The position numbers and the translations under genes were made by a program. The notes beneath the pieces were generated by a model. It saw only the letters and a program-made list of their open reading frames with translations. It was not told the DNA's origin and did not search any database. From assembly GCF_047948215.1 (NCBI RefSeq), contig NC_134464.1, positions 5,342,001-5,406,000 of the forward strand: a stretch of 64,000 nucleotides of DNA, given 5' to 3'. Source of the DNA: Lycorma delicatula (lineage: Eukaryota; Arthropoda; Insecta; Hemiptera; Fulgoridae). Each line of letters starts with the position of its first letter. Position 1 is the first letter of the stretch. This document shows positions 10,827 to 20,574 of this stretch, in pieces.

Positions 10827-12260
10827 ATCCTATGATTACAATAATAATTTAACATATCACTCTAGATTTACCAAACCTGGTATACCTATGCGACCTTTAA
10901 TTAATTTCACAACCGCTCCTTCTTACATCATCTCCAAAATAATAGATAAAATACTTAGAATCAAAATGAAATTAGATTGTAAATATAATATAAAGAATGG
11001 TTACGAACTATTAAATAAATTAAAAGACTTAAATATTGGGGATAACACCAGGATGGTTAGTTATGATGTTAGTAACATGTACCCTCCAAGCATACCCATA
11101 AATGAAAAAAATCAACATAATAAAAAATAAATTAATATACAGTCATGAAGACCCCTTTATTTATTGTTAATATTATTTTATTATAAATATTTGCCAATAG
11201 AATTATTTTAAGTTTGATGATAATTTTTATACTCAAGTAAACACCTTACCAATTTGGCTTTCCATTGTCATTGGAGATTTATTTTACAAAGTTTTGAAAG
11301 TAAAATTGTTTGTAGCATTACTTATATTCATGATATTTTACTTTGGATGTTGTATTTTTATGGTCTGTAATCCTGTTATATATAATTAACATTTAATAAT
11401 TTTGTACAAGTTAAATTCTTACCATAATGAATTGAAATTTACTTTTAATATTGATAAAAATAGGAGAATAAATTACTTAGAAGTTGGTATTGAAATCTGT
11501 AATAAAGATAAAAATAATCAGTTCATAACTTCAGTACATAGGAAACCCACAACCAACAAAACCACCATACATAGATATTCAAATCATCCATGGTCACACA
11601 AAGTTAATACATATATGAACATGGTTATAAGAGCAATCAATTACACCTAGTATAATGAAAATAATAATAATAAATTAAATAAAGAAATAGATAGATATTA
11701 TAAAATAAATTGCTAAATATAATGTTTATAATGAATCTTTAGTAGATAATATTCACAAAAAACAAATGTCAAAAATTAACAATAAAACATATTTATTAAC
11801 AATACATAACACACAAAAAATTGGTAGTGGATATTTAAAATATGTACATACTGAAAATACTGTTGAAAACTTAACAAGGGTTTATGATAAAAATTTATTT
11901 AAACCTGCATACCAGACAAATAACCATTTAATAAAGCATAAAAAAATAATATATGTACTGCTTCATATGGTTTACACAATTTGTGTAGTATTTAGAAAAT
12001 AAAGTTCAATGATTGTGACCTTATTTATATAAGTAAAACCAATAGATCTTTTAAAACTAGATTTGATGAACACTTGTGATATTATAAAAATATAAAATTG
12101 GGTTTCTCTAATGTTTCTGACCATTTTATTAATAAAACATATTCAATATCCGATATTCATACAAAATTAAAAATACTGGAAATTAAGAAATTCAATATTA
12201 ATACAAATAATAGGGTTTTTGACATTTTAGAAAGATTTTATATATATTTATAAATGTAAA
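10827..12260 (+). mobile_element. Penelope-like element copy 2 with GIY-YIG remnant, + strand
   Basis: Plus-strand frames in order: 10888-11130 has MRPLINFTTAPSYIISKIIDK and then MVSYDVSNMYPPSIPI, the Penelope-like RT blocks equivalent to RPI..GSPTY and VSFDVxSLFTNVPI. A gap follows. 11402-11650 has LNSYHNELKFTFNIDKNRRI and SVHRKPTTNKTTIHRYSNHP, the block before the endonuclease linker. 11766-12255 gives, with stops, FNDCDLIYISKTNRSFKTRFDEH and then VSDHFINKTYS, the signature of the GIY-YIG endonuclease domain fused to Penelope-like RTs (cf. NDCxxxYIGxTxRxFxxRxxEH, with YIG changed to YIS). This reverse transcriptase is related to telomerase rather than LINEs. The copy is full of stops and inactive. 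Confidence 0.72.
11391..11585 (+). repeat. Inverted repeat arm 2 (Penelope C-terminal block)
   Basis: Plus-strand counterpart of 10017-10201. The two arms diverge in small indels and single bases, so the duplication is old or came from two separate copies. It codes the HNELKFTFNIDKNRRINYLEV to RKPTTNKTTIHRYSN region. Confidence 0.8.
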
Positions 12261-13140
12261 AGTAAATTTAATTTTACCAACCTACATACAGCATATGAGG
12301 ATGACACAATCATAAAAGCTGCTATAGATAGCAGCACTTCTTAAGACATTGATAATTCATAATACTTCAACTATGTACAGTCACATAACATTGGCTAGCT
12401 AGTCCACATGGATTTCTATTTTGTATAAATTATTTATTTTATTTTGTTTTTATTATTGATTTTAGTTTTAACTTTTAATTTAATTTCAATAAATGACTTA
12501 TATATATATATATATATTTTAATATTAATTTAAATTTTAAATTTAAAAAAATTGAATTTAAAAATTGTTAGTTTTATTTCTATTTTGATTTTAATTTGGG
12601 AAAGAATCTTTTACCAACTTTAAATTTTAAATCTCAATTATAGGTTAGGATGATTTTTATTTTCAATTTTAATTTGTAATTTCATTTGAGTGATTTAAAA
12701 AAAAATTATATGTAGCAACTGATGATATGACTAATTTGTGAAAGCACCTCTTGCATGAAATATGGCATAAGTTAGGTTCATCCTATTTTATTTTATTTAT
12801 TAATTCTGTACTTAGGTTGATTGGATTAATATAAAATTTTTTTCTTCCAGAATCGATCCTTTTGGGAATCATATTCCTCTGCATTATACAAATTATATTA
12901 ATTTATTAATAAAAATTAATATATTAAAAAAATATATGTAAATATATATATTTAATTATATATATATATATATTATGGGTAATATGGGTGATGTGTGGGT
13001 AATATTTGTATTCAGGTATAAATGACCTAAAATGTGAGTGCATATCATTTGGAAACTGAGTACTTCTTAAACCAATATTTATTTTGAACAATATTGCATT
13101 CCTTAAAAATGCTAAAGCAAAAAATTCCTATTTAATCAAG
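12260..13140. other. AT-rich stretch, no gene recognised
   Basis: Contains two TA runs (about 12500-12518 and 12957-12971) and a short palindrome around 12318-12336. A hammerhead-like motif at 12710-12755 is listed separately. Otherwise simple AT-rich intronic sequence. Confidence 0.5.
12710..12755 (+). ncRNA. Possible decayed hammerhead ribozyme of Penelope type
   Basis: CTGATGA (12719-12725) is followed 14 nt later by GAAA (12740-12743). Immediately 5' of CTGATGA is GCAA, and after GAAA-GC-ACC-TC comes TTGC, so a 4-bp stem I closes exactly at the core. Stem III would be 2 bp (A-T and G-C around a CAC loop) with a TC cleavage-site context. Very short stem III is the arrangement described for hammerheads in Penelope-like elements. 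Stem II (the 14 nt between the two cores) pairs poorly, with only A-T and wobble pairs in one shifted register, so it is likely inactive. It lies about 460 bp downstream of the Penelope-like reading frame. CTGATGA and GAAA are short words and chance is possible. Confidence 0.3.
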
Positions 13141-13183
13141 ATTCAAGGGAATTTAGCCAATACTATCATCGTTAAGATGGAGG
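13141..13183 (+). CDS. Possible small Tet exon upstream of the insert exon
   Basis: A candidate 43-nt exon lies between an AAG and a donor-like G|GTAAAA at 13184. Its open frame (IQGNLANTIIVKME) ends in phase 1, which matches the exon at 13321 that needs two bases to finish a codon, giving a GAT (Asp) junction and a 137-bp intron. Against it: the acceptor has only a weak pyrimidine tract, the open frame continues upstream only to about 13080 with no good acceptor after the stop, and I do not recognise the peptide as TET. The real upstream exon may be beyond the transposons or outside the window. Confidence 0.25.
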
Positions 13184-13320
13184 GTAAAATTTTTTATTTA
13201 TTTACATTAGTATTTTGTTAAGTATTTATGTTATATTATGTTATTCTATAATTACATAGAAGGCTGGAAAGTAATATTTTTATTTTAAATGGCTAAAATA
13301 TGCATAATTTTTCCTTTCAG

Positions 13321-13883
13321 ATGGCTGGACCTCATCAGAATATCCTAATTCAAACTGTCATGTTGGTGGAATGATTGGTAGAGGGGGAAATAATGGTGAT
13401 AAAGTTGTTCCAGATAGTACGACAAATGTTAGCCAATCACCTTCATCTATGAACAGTTCTACATCAACATCAGATTTACAATCTAGTGCTGGAATACCAT
13501 CAGAAGTGAGCCCTACTCAAAGTCCTCATGGAACGTTTCATTCACCATGGTCTAATAATCATAGAAACGGTGTAACTCATAATTGGAATCAAGATAATTC
13601 TCTTGTTCGCCCAAAATCAGTATCACATAAAGGTACTGATAAACCATTTTCAGAAGATCCAAGTTTATTATCACCATCATCTTTGCCACCACATAGTCCA
13701 TTTTCTTCATCTCCGAGTCCTCAGAATACGATACCATCAAGCCCACCAGCACATAATATATCACGTATAGTTCAAACAAATCGTCCAGCAATATCCACTA
13801 CACCTAATTTATCATCACCTAATCAGTCAGATTGGTCTACAAACAGTGAACATAGTAACAGTAACAGTAACAGTAATAGTAAC

Positions 13884-13929
<46 letters not shown>

Positions 13930-14355
13930 CATATAATCATCAAGAAACACAATCATGGGATTTTAATAATCACCAAACATCGCAATCAAATTCAGCGATA
14001 CAGACATCATATCCATCACCATTTCGTGTACCAAAAGGTAGACCATTATCACGTTCGTCAAGTTATCATGCGAATTCAACATCTTCGCAATCTTTAATGG
14101 GAGATAATGCTCCTTCAACTTTTTTAAAGCCATTTCCATCAAAAGTTAATAAAATAAATGATAATCATAATCAGAATGAATCACATTATAATCACCTACA
14201 CCACCATCATAATCATCATCATCCAAATCCTTCATCGACATCGATTGGTGTCAATGTAAATGCTAAAAATTTTGAAACTAATAAATTTTCTCAAGGTATT
14301 AATACCGATTTAAATTCATTAGATACTGGTCAAAGATGTATAACACCATCTAGGT

Positions 14356-14393
<38 letters not shown>

Positions 14394-15140
14394 GATTTTG
14401 ATCAATGTAGTATAAATAGTAATGATAATAAATGTAATATAAATAAAGACTGGAATTTAAATCAAAATAATCTATCAGTCGATAAAATGTGTAGCAATGG
14501 GCAACAGCATCAACAAAATATACAAAATAAAAATAACAATAATGTAGGAATAAAAAACAATGTGTTAAATGATTCCAGTAATAATAAAACCAATACAAAT
14601 AGTGATAATAAATGGTTTTCATCAAATGATGTCAGTAATAATAGATCAGGTAATAATAATAATAAATTTAATGAATATGGTACAATATCCACTCAAACTA
14701 ATATTAAAACAGAAATATCAACAAATAATATAAAACAAGAAAACTTATGGCCAGGTATCGAGGATATAAGGCAAACAAATAATGATTATCAAACTAGTAA
14801 CAGTAATAATAATCAAAATACATATCCTCCTACACCTCCTATGCTGCCACCACCACCACCTACATCTCATCCTTCTTATCCACCAACACCTTCATCTTAT
14901 CCATCTTACTCAGAAACTAAACCATTTCATCATCACCATCATCATCATCAAACGTGGAACCATGATAACAGCAGTAATCATCCACCATATATTGATACAA
15001 GAAATCAATATCCATCGCAGTACCCTCCACCACCACCACATCAACCAGCTAATGGAATGGATTTTAATTCACCTCATCATCAGTTTTATCAAAAAAGAGA
15101 ATGTTATCATGCTGGCAGTGTACCATATGGCTACCACCAG
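13321..15140 (+). CDS. Tet: Tet methylcytosine dioxygenase, low-complexity insert exon
   Basis: This exon codes 606 residues in one open frame. The acceptor is a pyrimidine-rich tract ending TTTCAG at 13320; the donor is CAG|GTTAGT at 15141. The exon enters in phase 1 (its first two bases complete a split codon) and leaves in phase 0. It codes almost entirely disordered sequence: a Ser/Pro-rich start, an Asn tract of roughly twenty residues encoded by an AAT run (13877-13926), His-rich clusters near 14200-14225 and 14925-14950, a second Asn tract (14357-14390), Pro runs, and a Tyr/Pro/His-rich end. In TET enzymes a long unstructured insert separates the two halves of the catalytic double-stranded beta-helix, and this exon occupies that position by its splice connection to the next exons. 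Two psi-K-x-E sites (IKTE and IKQE, 14703-14741) fit the SUMO consensus. It does not code the HxD iron ligands. Reading past the donor gives only four more codons and then a stop. The identity rests on the downstream exons. Confidence 0.85.
13877..13930 (+). repeat. AAT trinucleotide run coding poly-Asn in Tet
   Basis: Near-pure AAT/AAC codons within the Tet exon, preceded by alternating AGT-AAC (Ser-Asn) codons from about 13855. Such in-frame runs are prone to length polymorphism. The frame is kept throughout. Confidence 0.9.
14357..14391 (+). repeat. Second AAT run coding poly-Asn in Tet
   Basis: Eleven or so consecutive AAT codons after SRC, in frame with the Tet exon. Another expansion-prone tract. 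Confidence 0.9.
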
Positions 15141-15628
15141 GTTAGTTTTAGTTGATAATTTATTTATTTAAAAGAACAGTAAATTGTTCAACAGTTGGCT
15201 AATTTAAACTACTGGCAGGAAGTCAAATAAATATTGACAATTATATCATATTTCTGCAGCCAACTTCTTAGCAAATTTCTGTATCTGTTGGTTTAATTTA
15301 TGGGGTTTTATACCACCATTTGAAAACGAAAAATTTATTCAGATGATCTTATATATTTAAAATAATTGGCAAAAAACTTGACAGAATCCCCCAGCCGCAA
15401 CCACTGGATTGATTTCATCAATTTTTTTTTTAAGTGAAAGGTTATGACCCCTAACCTTGAACTAATGTCAAGTATATATACTTGATATTAGAATTTTAAA
15501 ATTATATAAAAGTATAAATGACTCGCTTTCAAATTAATGAAACTATTCTTCCAAAATTCATATAAAGCTAATTATTAGTACCTTCTTCAGTGTAGTTTCT
15601 GTTAGCATTGCGGTTAATGGCATTTGTA

Positions 15629-16810
15629 CTATAGTGAATCAAATATAAACCGGAATTTTACTGACAATATACTGACAATATTATTTTTCTACATAATTTC
15701 CTCTTTTTGAACACATTTTTCCCAGCATATAGGTAGCTTTTTGAACCCACTATCGTAAAATGAAGGTGGGCATGACATCAACCAATTGCACACAAACGCT
15801 TCAGCAGCAGCATCATCTTCAAATTTCTGTAGTCCAGAATAAGGATGCAATTTTTTCTTGAGTTTGAGCCACGGTATGGGACTGAGCATTGTTGTGAAGC
15901 AAAATGGCACCTCGGATTGGAAATCGATGTCTTTTTTGATGATATGCGAGTTTTGCTACATCTAAAAGTTGGCAGAGTATGCAGAATTCACTGTATGATG
16001 TTCTTGGAGAAAATCAATATGAAAAACTCCTTTGAAATCAAAAAATACTGTAGCCTTTCCAGCTGACAGTCAAGATTTGGCTTTAATGGGTGCAGTTTCA
16101 ACCTTTTTTCGCCACTGCATACTTGCCGTTTTGATTCTGGGATGTAATAGTGCACCCAAGTTTCATCGCAGGTCATGATTTGATGAAAAAAAAATTCTCA
16201 TTCAGCTTGGTAACAACTCAACAACTGCTGGCATACATCTAGCCGATAGAGCTTCTGACCTTCGCTGGGAAGACGAGGGATCCATTATGCTGTCACTTTT
16301 TTAAATCCAAGATCACCAGTAATGATTGTCTGAGCACTACCATAGCTTATTCCGATCTCAGAAGCAATCTCTGCAATTGTTAATTGCCCTTGATAAGGTG
16401 ATGAAATGTGAGAACGTTTTCAGCAGTAGCACTTGTCCTTGTGTGATGTTGGTGACCTTCATTTTCAACTAGTTCTCATCCTTCCAAAAACTGCTTATGC
16501 CAGTTATACATTAGAGCCTGTATAAGTGTATTGTCCCCGAACTGTGTCTGAGGTCTTCTCAAAATTTTGGATGGTTTCACACCCTCTGCCGTGAGAAATT
16601 TAATAATAATACACTGTGCAATGCACAATATCTGCTGCTCTGACACTGTGATACTGACAAAAAAAAAAGTAGTGAGCTGGCTTTCTAAGAGTGGGATCCT
16701 CCCAGGGATCCCTACGCACAACACTGAGAAGCCATGGAGAGGGGCGTCCCTCTCCATCAGCTGTGCATCAACTATAACAAATATTGCGGTTTATATTTGA
16801 TTCGCCCTCA
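15629..16810 (-). mobile_element. Mariner-like transposon with terminal inverted repeats, decayed
   Basis: The ends match as inverted repeats: both contain GAATCAAATATAAACC in inverted orientation (15637-15652 and 16787-16802). The inferred element, 1182 bp, is flanked by TA (15627-15628 and 16811-16812), the mariner target duplication. The minus strand codes transposase pieces in order: LTAEGVKPSKILRRPQTQFGDNT (helix-turn-helix, about 16600), TCDETWVHYYIPESKRQ (about 16170-16120; D of the catalytic triad in the DETWVHxY motif), then FCFTTMLSPIPWLK (about 15900; decayed HDNARPH motif), then KFEDDAAAEAFVCNWLMS and KCVQKEEI at the C-terminus. Frameshifts and stops inactivate it. It lies antisense in the Tet intron at 15141-18376. 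Confidence 0.82.
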
Positions 16811-17205
16811 TAATAGTTCCATTAATTTGAAAGTGAATTGTTTATAATTTTTATAAGTTAATATGTTATCAAATTTTGTTTAGGGAGTTGACAATTTTTT
16901 CTAGGGATAGAAGTAATGTAATGTAGTTTTTTAATTTTTTTTTATCACATATATAAAATGTTTTGTGAATATCATTAAAAATAAAATGAACAATATGTTT
17001 TTATCTATTAATTATCTCATCAAGTGTGTAACAAATTGATAGTCTCACAAAATATAATGTAATAAGATAAAAAAAAGGTTAGAAGAAAATTAAAAATAAT
17101 TTAATAAGAATTATTCTATAAAAAGCATATATACTCATAAAAATTAAATACCTAAGGATGAAAATTTATGGGAATAAATATACAAGTAGAACCTATGTAA
17201 ACCAA

Positions 17206-17890
17206 TTTTACAAGGGTGGTCCAAAAAGTAATGAAGCTGAGTTTCACATGAAAATGTAAAATGTGGAAAGTGGAAGTCCTGCATGCATTCAAGTATCATG
17301 TATTCAAGTAGATATGTTGTCTACTTCCTGTAACAATTTCAAGCTGATTGTTGCATTCAGTAAGTGGCTGTGATCATTCAAGAACATCAATTAAGCTGCA
17401 TGGAGCATGGTTAAGTCATGATGATCATCTACTTTGATCATGAAGGATTCATTTACTGACATCAGGTACCTATAGAGATGTCTGTAAATGATGTCTGGTA
17501 CATAAATGTGCTGAAGATAATGCTGACTCGCTTTAGAAAAAAAACCCCTGGAAAAACTTAAAAGAGCTTCTGTTGCATATGGTAATGCGCACCCCATGTT
17601 GCTCTACTATGGGCAGCAAATTTTTTAATAAAAAAAATTAAAATGTTTCCTCATTCACTTCACAGTCCAGATACAGCTCTATATGACTTATGGCAGTTCC
17701 TAATGGTGAAGAATGACCTGAAAGGGCAAAAATTTGAGATGAATATAGAGATCGTAAAAATTGTGGAGGTGAAATGCAAAGTGCTTTTGAAAGATGGCCT
17801 GGATTTCATGTTTGAAAAGTGGATCAAGCACTGAGAACAGTGTGTTGAACTTAAGGAAGACTATTTTGAAAGGAACAATGTAAATGTAGA
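17206..17890 (+). mobile_element. Second mariner-like fragment, + strand
   Basis: Begins with AAGGGTGGTCCAAAAAGTAA, typical of a mariner terminal repeat. Plus-strand frames then read, with shifts, a block like YFDHEGFIYRHQVPIEMSVND (about 17425-17490, cf. FFDxxGIIxxExxPxGxTVN), FPHSLHSPDTALYDLWQF (17645-17700, cf. HPPYSPDLAPxDFxLF with the third catalytic Asp region), and EKWIKHxEQCVELKEDYFE (17810-17870), the C-terminus. The N-terminal third is largely deleted and no matching right-hand repeat is visible. Clearly a different mariner lineage from the one at 15629-16810. Same Tet intron, sense orientation. Confidence 0.65.
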
Positions 17891-18029
17891 TTCAGAATCT
17901 ATTTTAAACTATAGCTGTTGTCATGTCCTCATGTGTTTTTACATGCTGTTAGCGTATATATTCCTACAATCCACTAGGACATTACTCCAGTTGGATAGTA
18001 GGAATAATACCACTGAAGGATTAAAATCT

Positions 18030-18070
18030 GTCTCAAATCTGTTGTTATTACATTACAACAGATTTGAGAC
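18030..18070. repeat. Perfect 16-bp hairpin
   Basis: GTCTCAAATCTGTTGT (18030-18045) and its exact reverse complement (18055-18070) surround a 9-nt loop. It is within the Tet intron, after the mariner fragment. Function unknown; it could be a quasi-palindrome made by template switching. Confidence 0.85.
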
Positions 18071-18376
18071 CGATAATATGAAAGCTGATCAATGTACTGT
18101 AAAATCTTTTATTGATGAAATATTAAATATCTTCCTGAATGTTGTTGTTGATATTTACTTTGTACCAAATTCAAGAAGTTGTTAGCAACTGTAAAGTTGC
18201 TATCAACTTTAACATTTCTTCATACGATATATTCATTTTTCTCTCAGCAATTCTAAGAATAATGTGGAAAACATGAAATTTAAAAAGGTGTCAGTTTGAA
18301 TGTAGAAGTTTATTAGAATACAATTATAAAATAATTTTAATAAGAAAAACTAAATTTTTGATTTGTAATATTACAG

Positions 18377-18511
18377 GGGATGTCAGGATTCCAGTTGCCA
18401 AGATGGGATCTATATGGATCTACACCATTCTTCCCTGTGGTACCAGAACCACCCCGTGCTGAACCTATCGGGGAGGTAACTGACTTTATTGATAACGAAG
18501 AATGCTTTAGG
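18377..18511 (+). CDS. Tet: Tet, second C-terminal exon
   Basis: A 135-nt, 45-codon exon, phase 0 at both ends. The acceptor is TATTACAG (ends 18376) and the donor AGG|GTAAGT (18512). The peptide runs GMSGFQLPRWDLYGSTPFFP, then VVPEPPRAEP, then IGEVTDFIDNEECFR. It joins the preceding exon at ...YGYHQ|GMSGF and the next at ...NEECFR|DSQMGG without breaking frame. The EVxDxxxNEECFxD segment is the acidic linker that leads directly into the second half of the TET double-stranded beta-helix (cf. vertebrate EVWSDSEQSFLD). High conservation in a small exon within AT-rich DNA strongly supports it as genuine. Confidence 0.9.
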
Positions 18512-19316
18512 GTAAGTTGTAATTAATTTCTTTTATTTGAATGTTTTCTTGTAATTACATACTTTTTTTGACTCTGTAGTAATATTTTTATTTCTACATA
18601 CACATGCATCTTCAATTTTTATTTTTTTTAATGTTCATCTTTTTGTTAATAATTTTTTCATTCTGTACTTTCTTCTTCAAGCAAATATAGTAATTTACTT
18701 AAATGAACCAGTAATTTGGTTTTCTTTTATAATATATTCAATCATTAAGTTTTTCCATAAATCTGAAAATATGCTGCTTCATTTTGATTTAATAAATTTT
18801 TTTAAAAATTTGGCATATTCTTTTATACACTTTCCTAGTAAGTCATATTTCAGTAAACTTTTTTTATAGCTAGATCTAAATTTGTATCTCAAACAAGTTT
18901 TTTCTAGATGAAAATTTTCTTTGTTATTATTTTTCATCTTCCAATAATTAGCAAACTTAATATGATGGTATAAATTAATTGCATAAAGAAATAAAAAGTT
19001 AATTCCATATCTTAAGTTTTCTGTTGTTACTTTTTTTTTTTTTTTCTTTCCGTAGCGGAGGAAAAAGCTCTGCCAGCCGCCGTCAGGCCCGTACTGACGG
19101 CAGACGGCAGTGCGGGGCTCTCACCTGCTAAAAAACCTCCCCTTCTACCATGCAGGGGCCGGATCTAAGCCATATGGTATGTACAGCCCCTGCATGATCA
19201 CCCAGGCACTCCACTAACCGAATCCGTGTGACCGGAAGGCGACCCCAGGGGGCGATCGACGAGCGACGACACCGAGGAGCCCCCGCCGCCCAACCCCAGA
19301 AGCTGGCCTCCCTTGA

Positions 19317-20017
19317 TCACCCGTCATCGAACTCCAAGCCTCCATAAATTCGCATCAACTGCCGTCGCCGCTCTTCATTGGCCTTCTCTCGTATCATTGA
19401 TGCGATCGTAGTCGAGACACACTCCCACTTGTTGCCATTGCTGAGCATTACCTCGATTATATTGTTGGCCCCCTCCACACCCTGACCCTCGAGCACTACG
19501 CGTAAGTTGGGCCATCTAGGGTAAAAAAATACATGCTCTGCTGTATCCAGTCCGCCGCAATCGTGACAGCGACTTGTATGGCATCTGCCCATCCTGTACA
19601 GGTAATCTCAAAAACATCCATGTCCAGACAGGAACTGGGTGAATTCGTAGCCTGTATTACCATGCTTTCGCTCCACCCAGTTCCTGACGTCTCGTATGAG
19701 CCCATAGGTCCACCTTCCTTTGTCTGAATCTCGCCATCTGTCACACCAAGCCATGTAGAGATCGTCAATTGCCTCCTTTCCCTGCAATACCCTGCAACGA
19801 CACGTATGTTCAGCCTACGTTGTTGCATAACCAAACGCCTCACGTTCCTTGCCCTCGACAACGCTCCCAGCCATACAGGAACTCCATATAATACCACAGA
19901 AGAGTACACACTGGCCAACAGTTTCCTCTTACCAGTCTGAGGACCGCCCTTATTTCTCATCATGTTGCTCAGCGCCTTCACCACATTTTCGCCCTTCGTC
20001 GCCGCCTCCTCAACATG
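19317..20017 (-). pseudogene. LINE B ORF2 3' part (RT thumb and C-terminal domain)
   Basis: Minus frames 20056-19496 and 19592-19317 continue LINE B after the LINE A insertion. They begin IHVEEAATKGENVVKALSNMM, then GGPQTGKRKLLASVYSSVVLYGVPVW, the conserved post-RT region of R1-like elements (cf. GGPxxxKRxLLxxVxxSxLLYGAPVW). The end has CHDCGGLDTAEHVFFYPRW, equivalent to the CCHC-like motif near the C-terminus of R1-type ORF2; the last Cys (usual ...FECPRW) is Tyr here. It ends ...YGGLEFDDG and a stop. A frameshift lies near 19550. Confidence 0.75.
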
Positions 20018-20574
20018 TATATTGATTAGCTGGCATCTCTCCCGCCACCACCTCATTCGGTCGCCCTAGAGCATAGACCAAATGTCCGTGCCAAAAAACG
20101 GCTACTGTGCCTCAAAAACAGATTTGCGACCTCGTATCCTAAATGCTTCTAATGAGCTCCTAACTAGCATGAGCGGTTAAGCAGGGTGCCGTACAGCACC
20201 CGCTTAAGTGTCCCTACCACTTGTCCACATTAAAACTAAATCGGGGAGGCGCACCCCTTGTTACAATTAAAACTATATAGTCATACAATAAGACGGTAAT
20301 TTAAACCGCCACGCCTCGGTCGCTGTCAGCCAGCTAGTGCCTGTCCACCATTTAAAGCGCTTGGAGCTTTTACTGGCTGGTGGCCAGCCATTATTTCGGA
20401 TAAGGACTTCCCACAGCTCCGCTATAGGAATCAATAAATCCCATTTAAATTTAAAATCGAACAATGACGGTTGAACATCGCAACCTCATCGAGGAACCCC
20501 CACACGGTCCGACAATGCGGCTCTCGCCACATCGACTCGCCGTTTATGAGCGGCCAGTTTTCCCCCTCTGACCT

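Noticed and set aside
12478..12971. Possible matrix-attachment or origin-like AT blocks
   Set aside because: Pure TA runs are common throughout the window and give no specific evidence of function.
14350..14625. Minus-strand open frame rich in Tyr opposite the Tet exon
   Set aside because: It is the shadow of the AAT/AAC codons of Tet; no domain, and composition is fully explained by the repeat.
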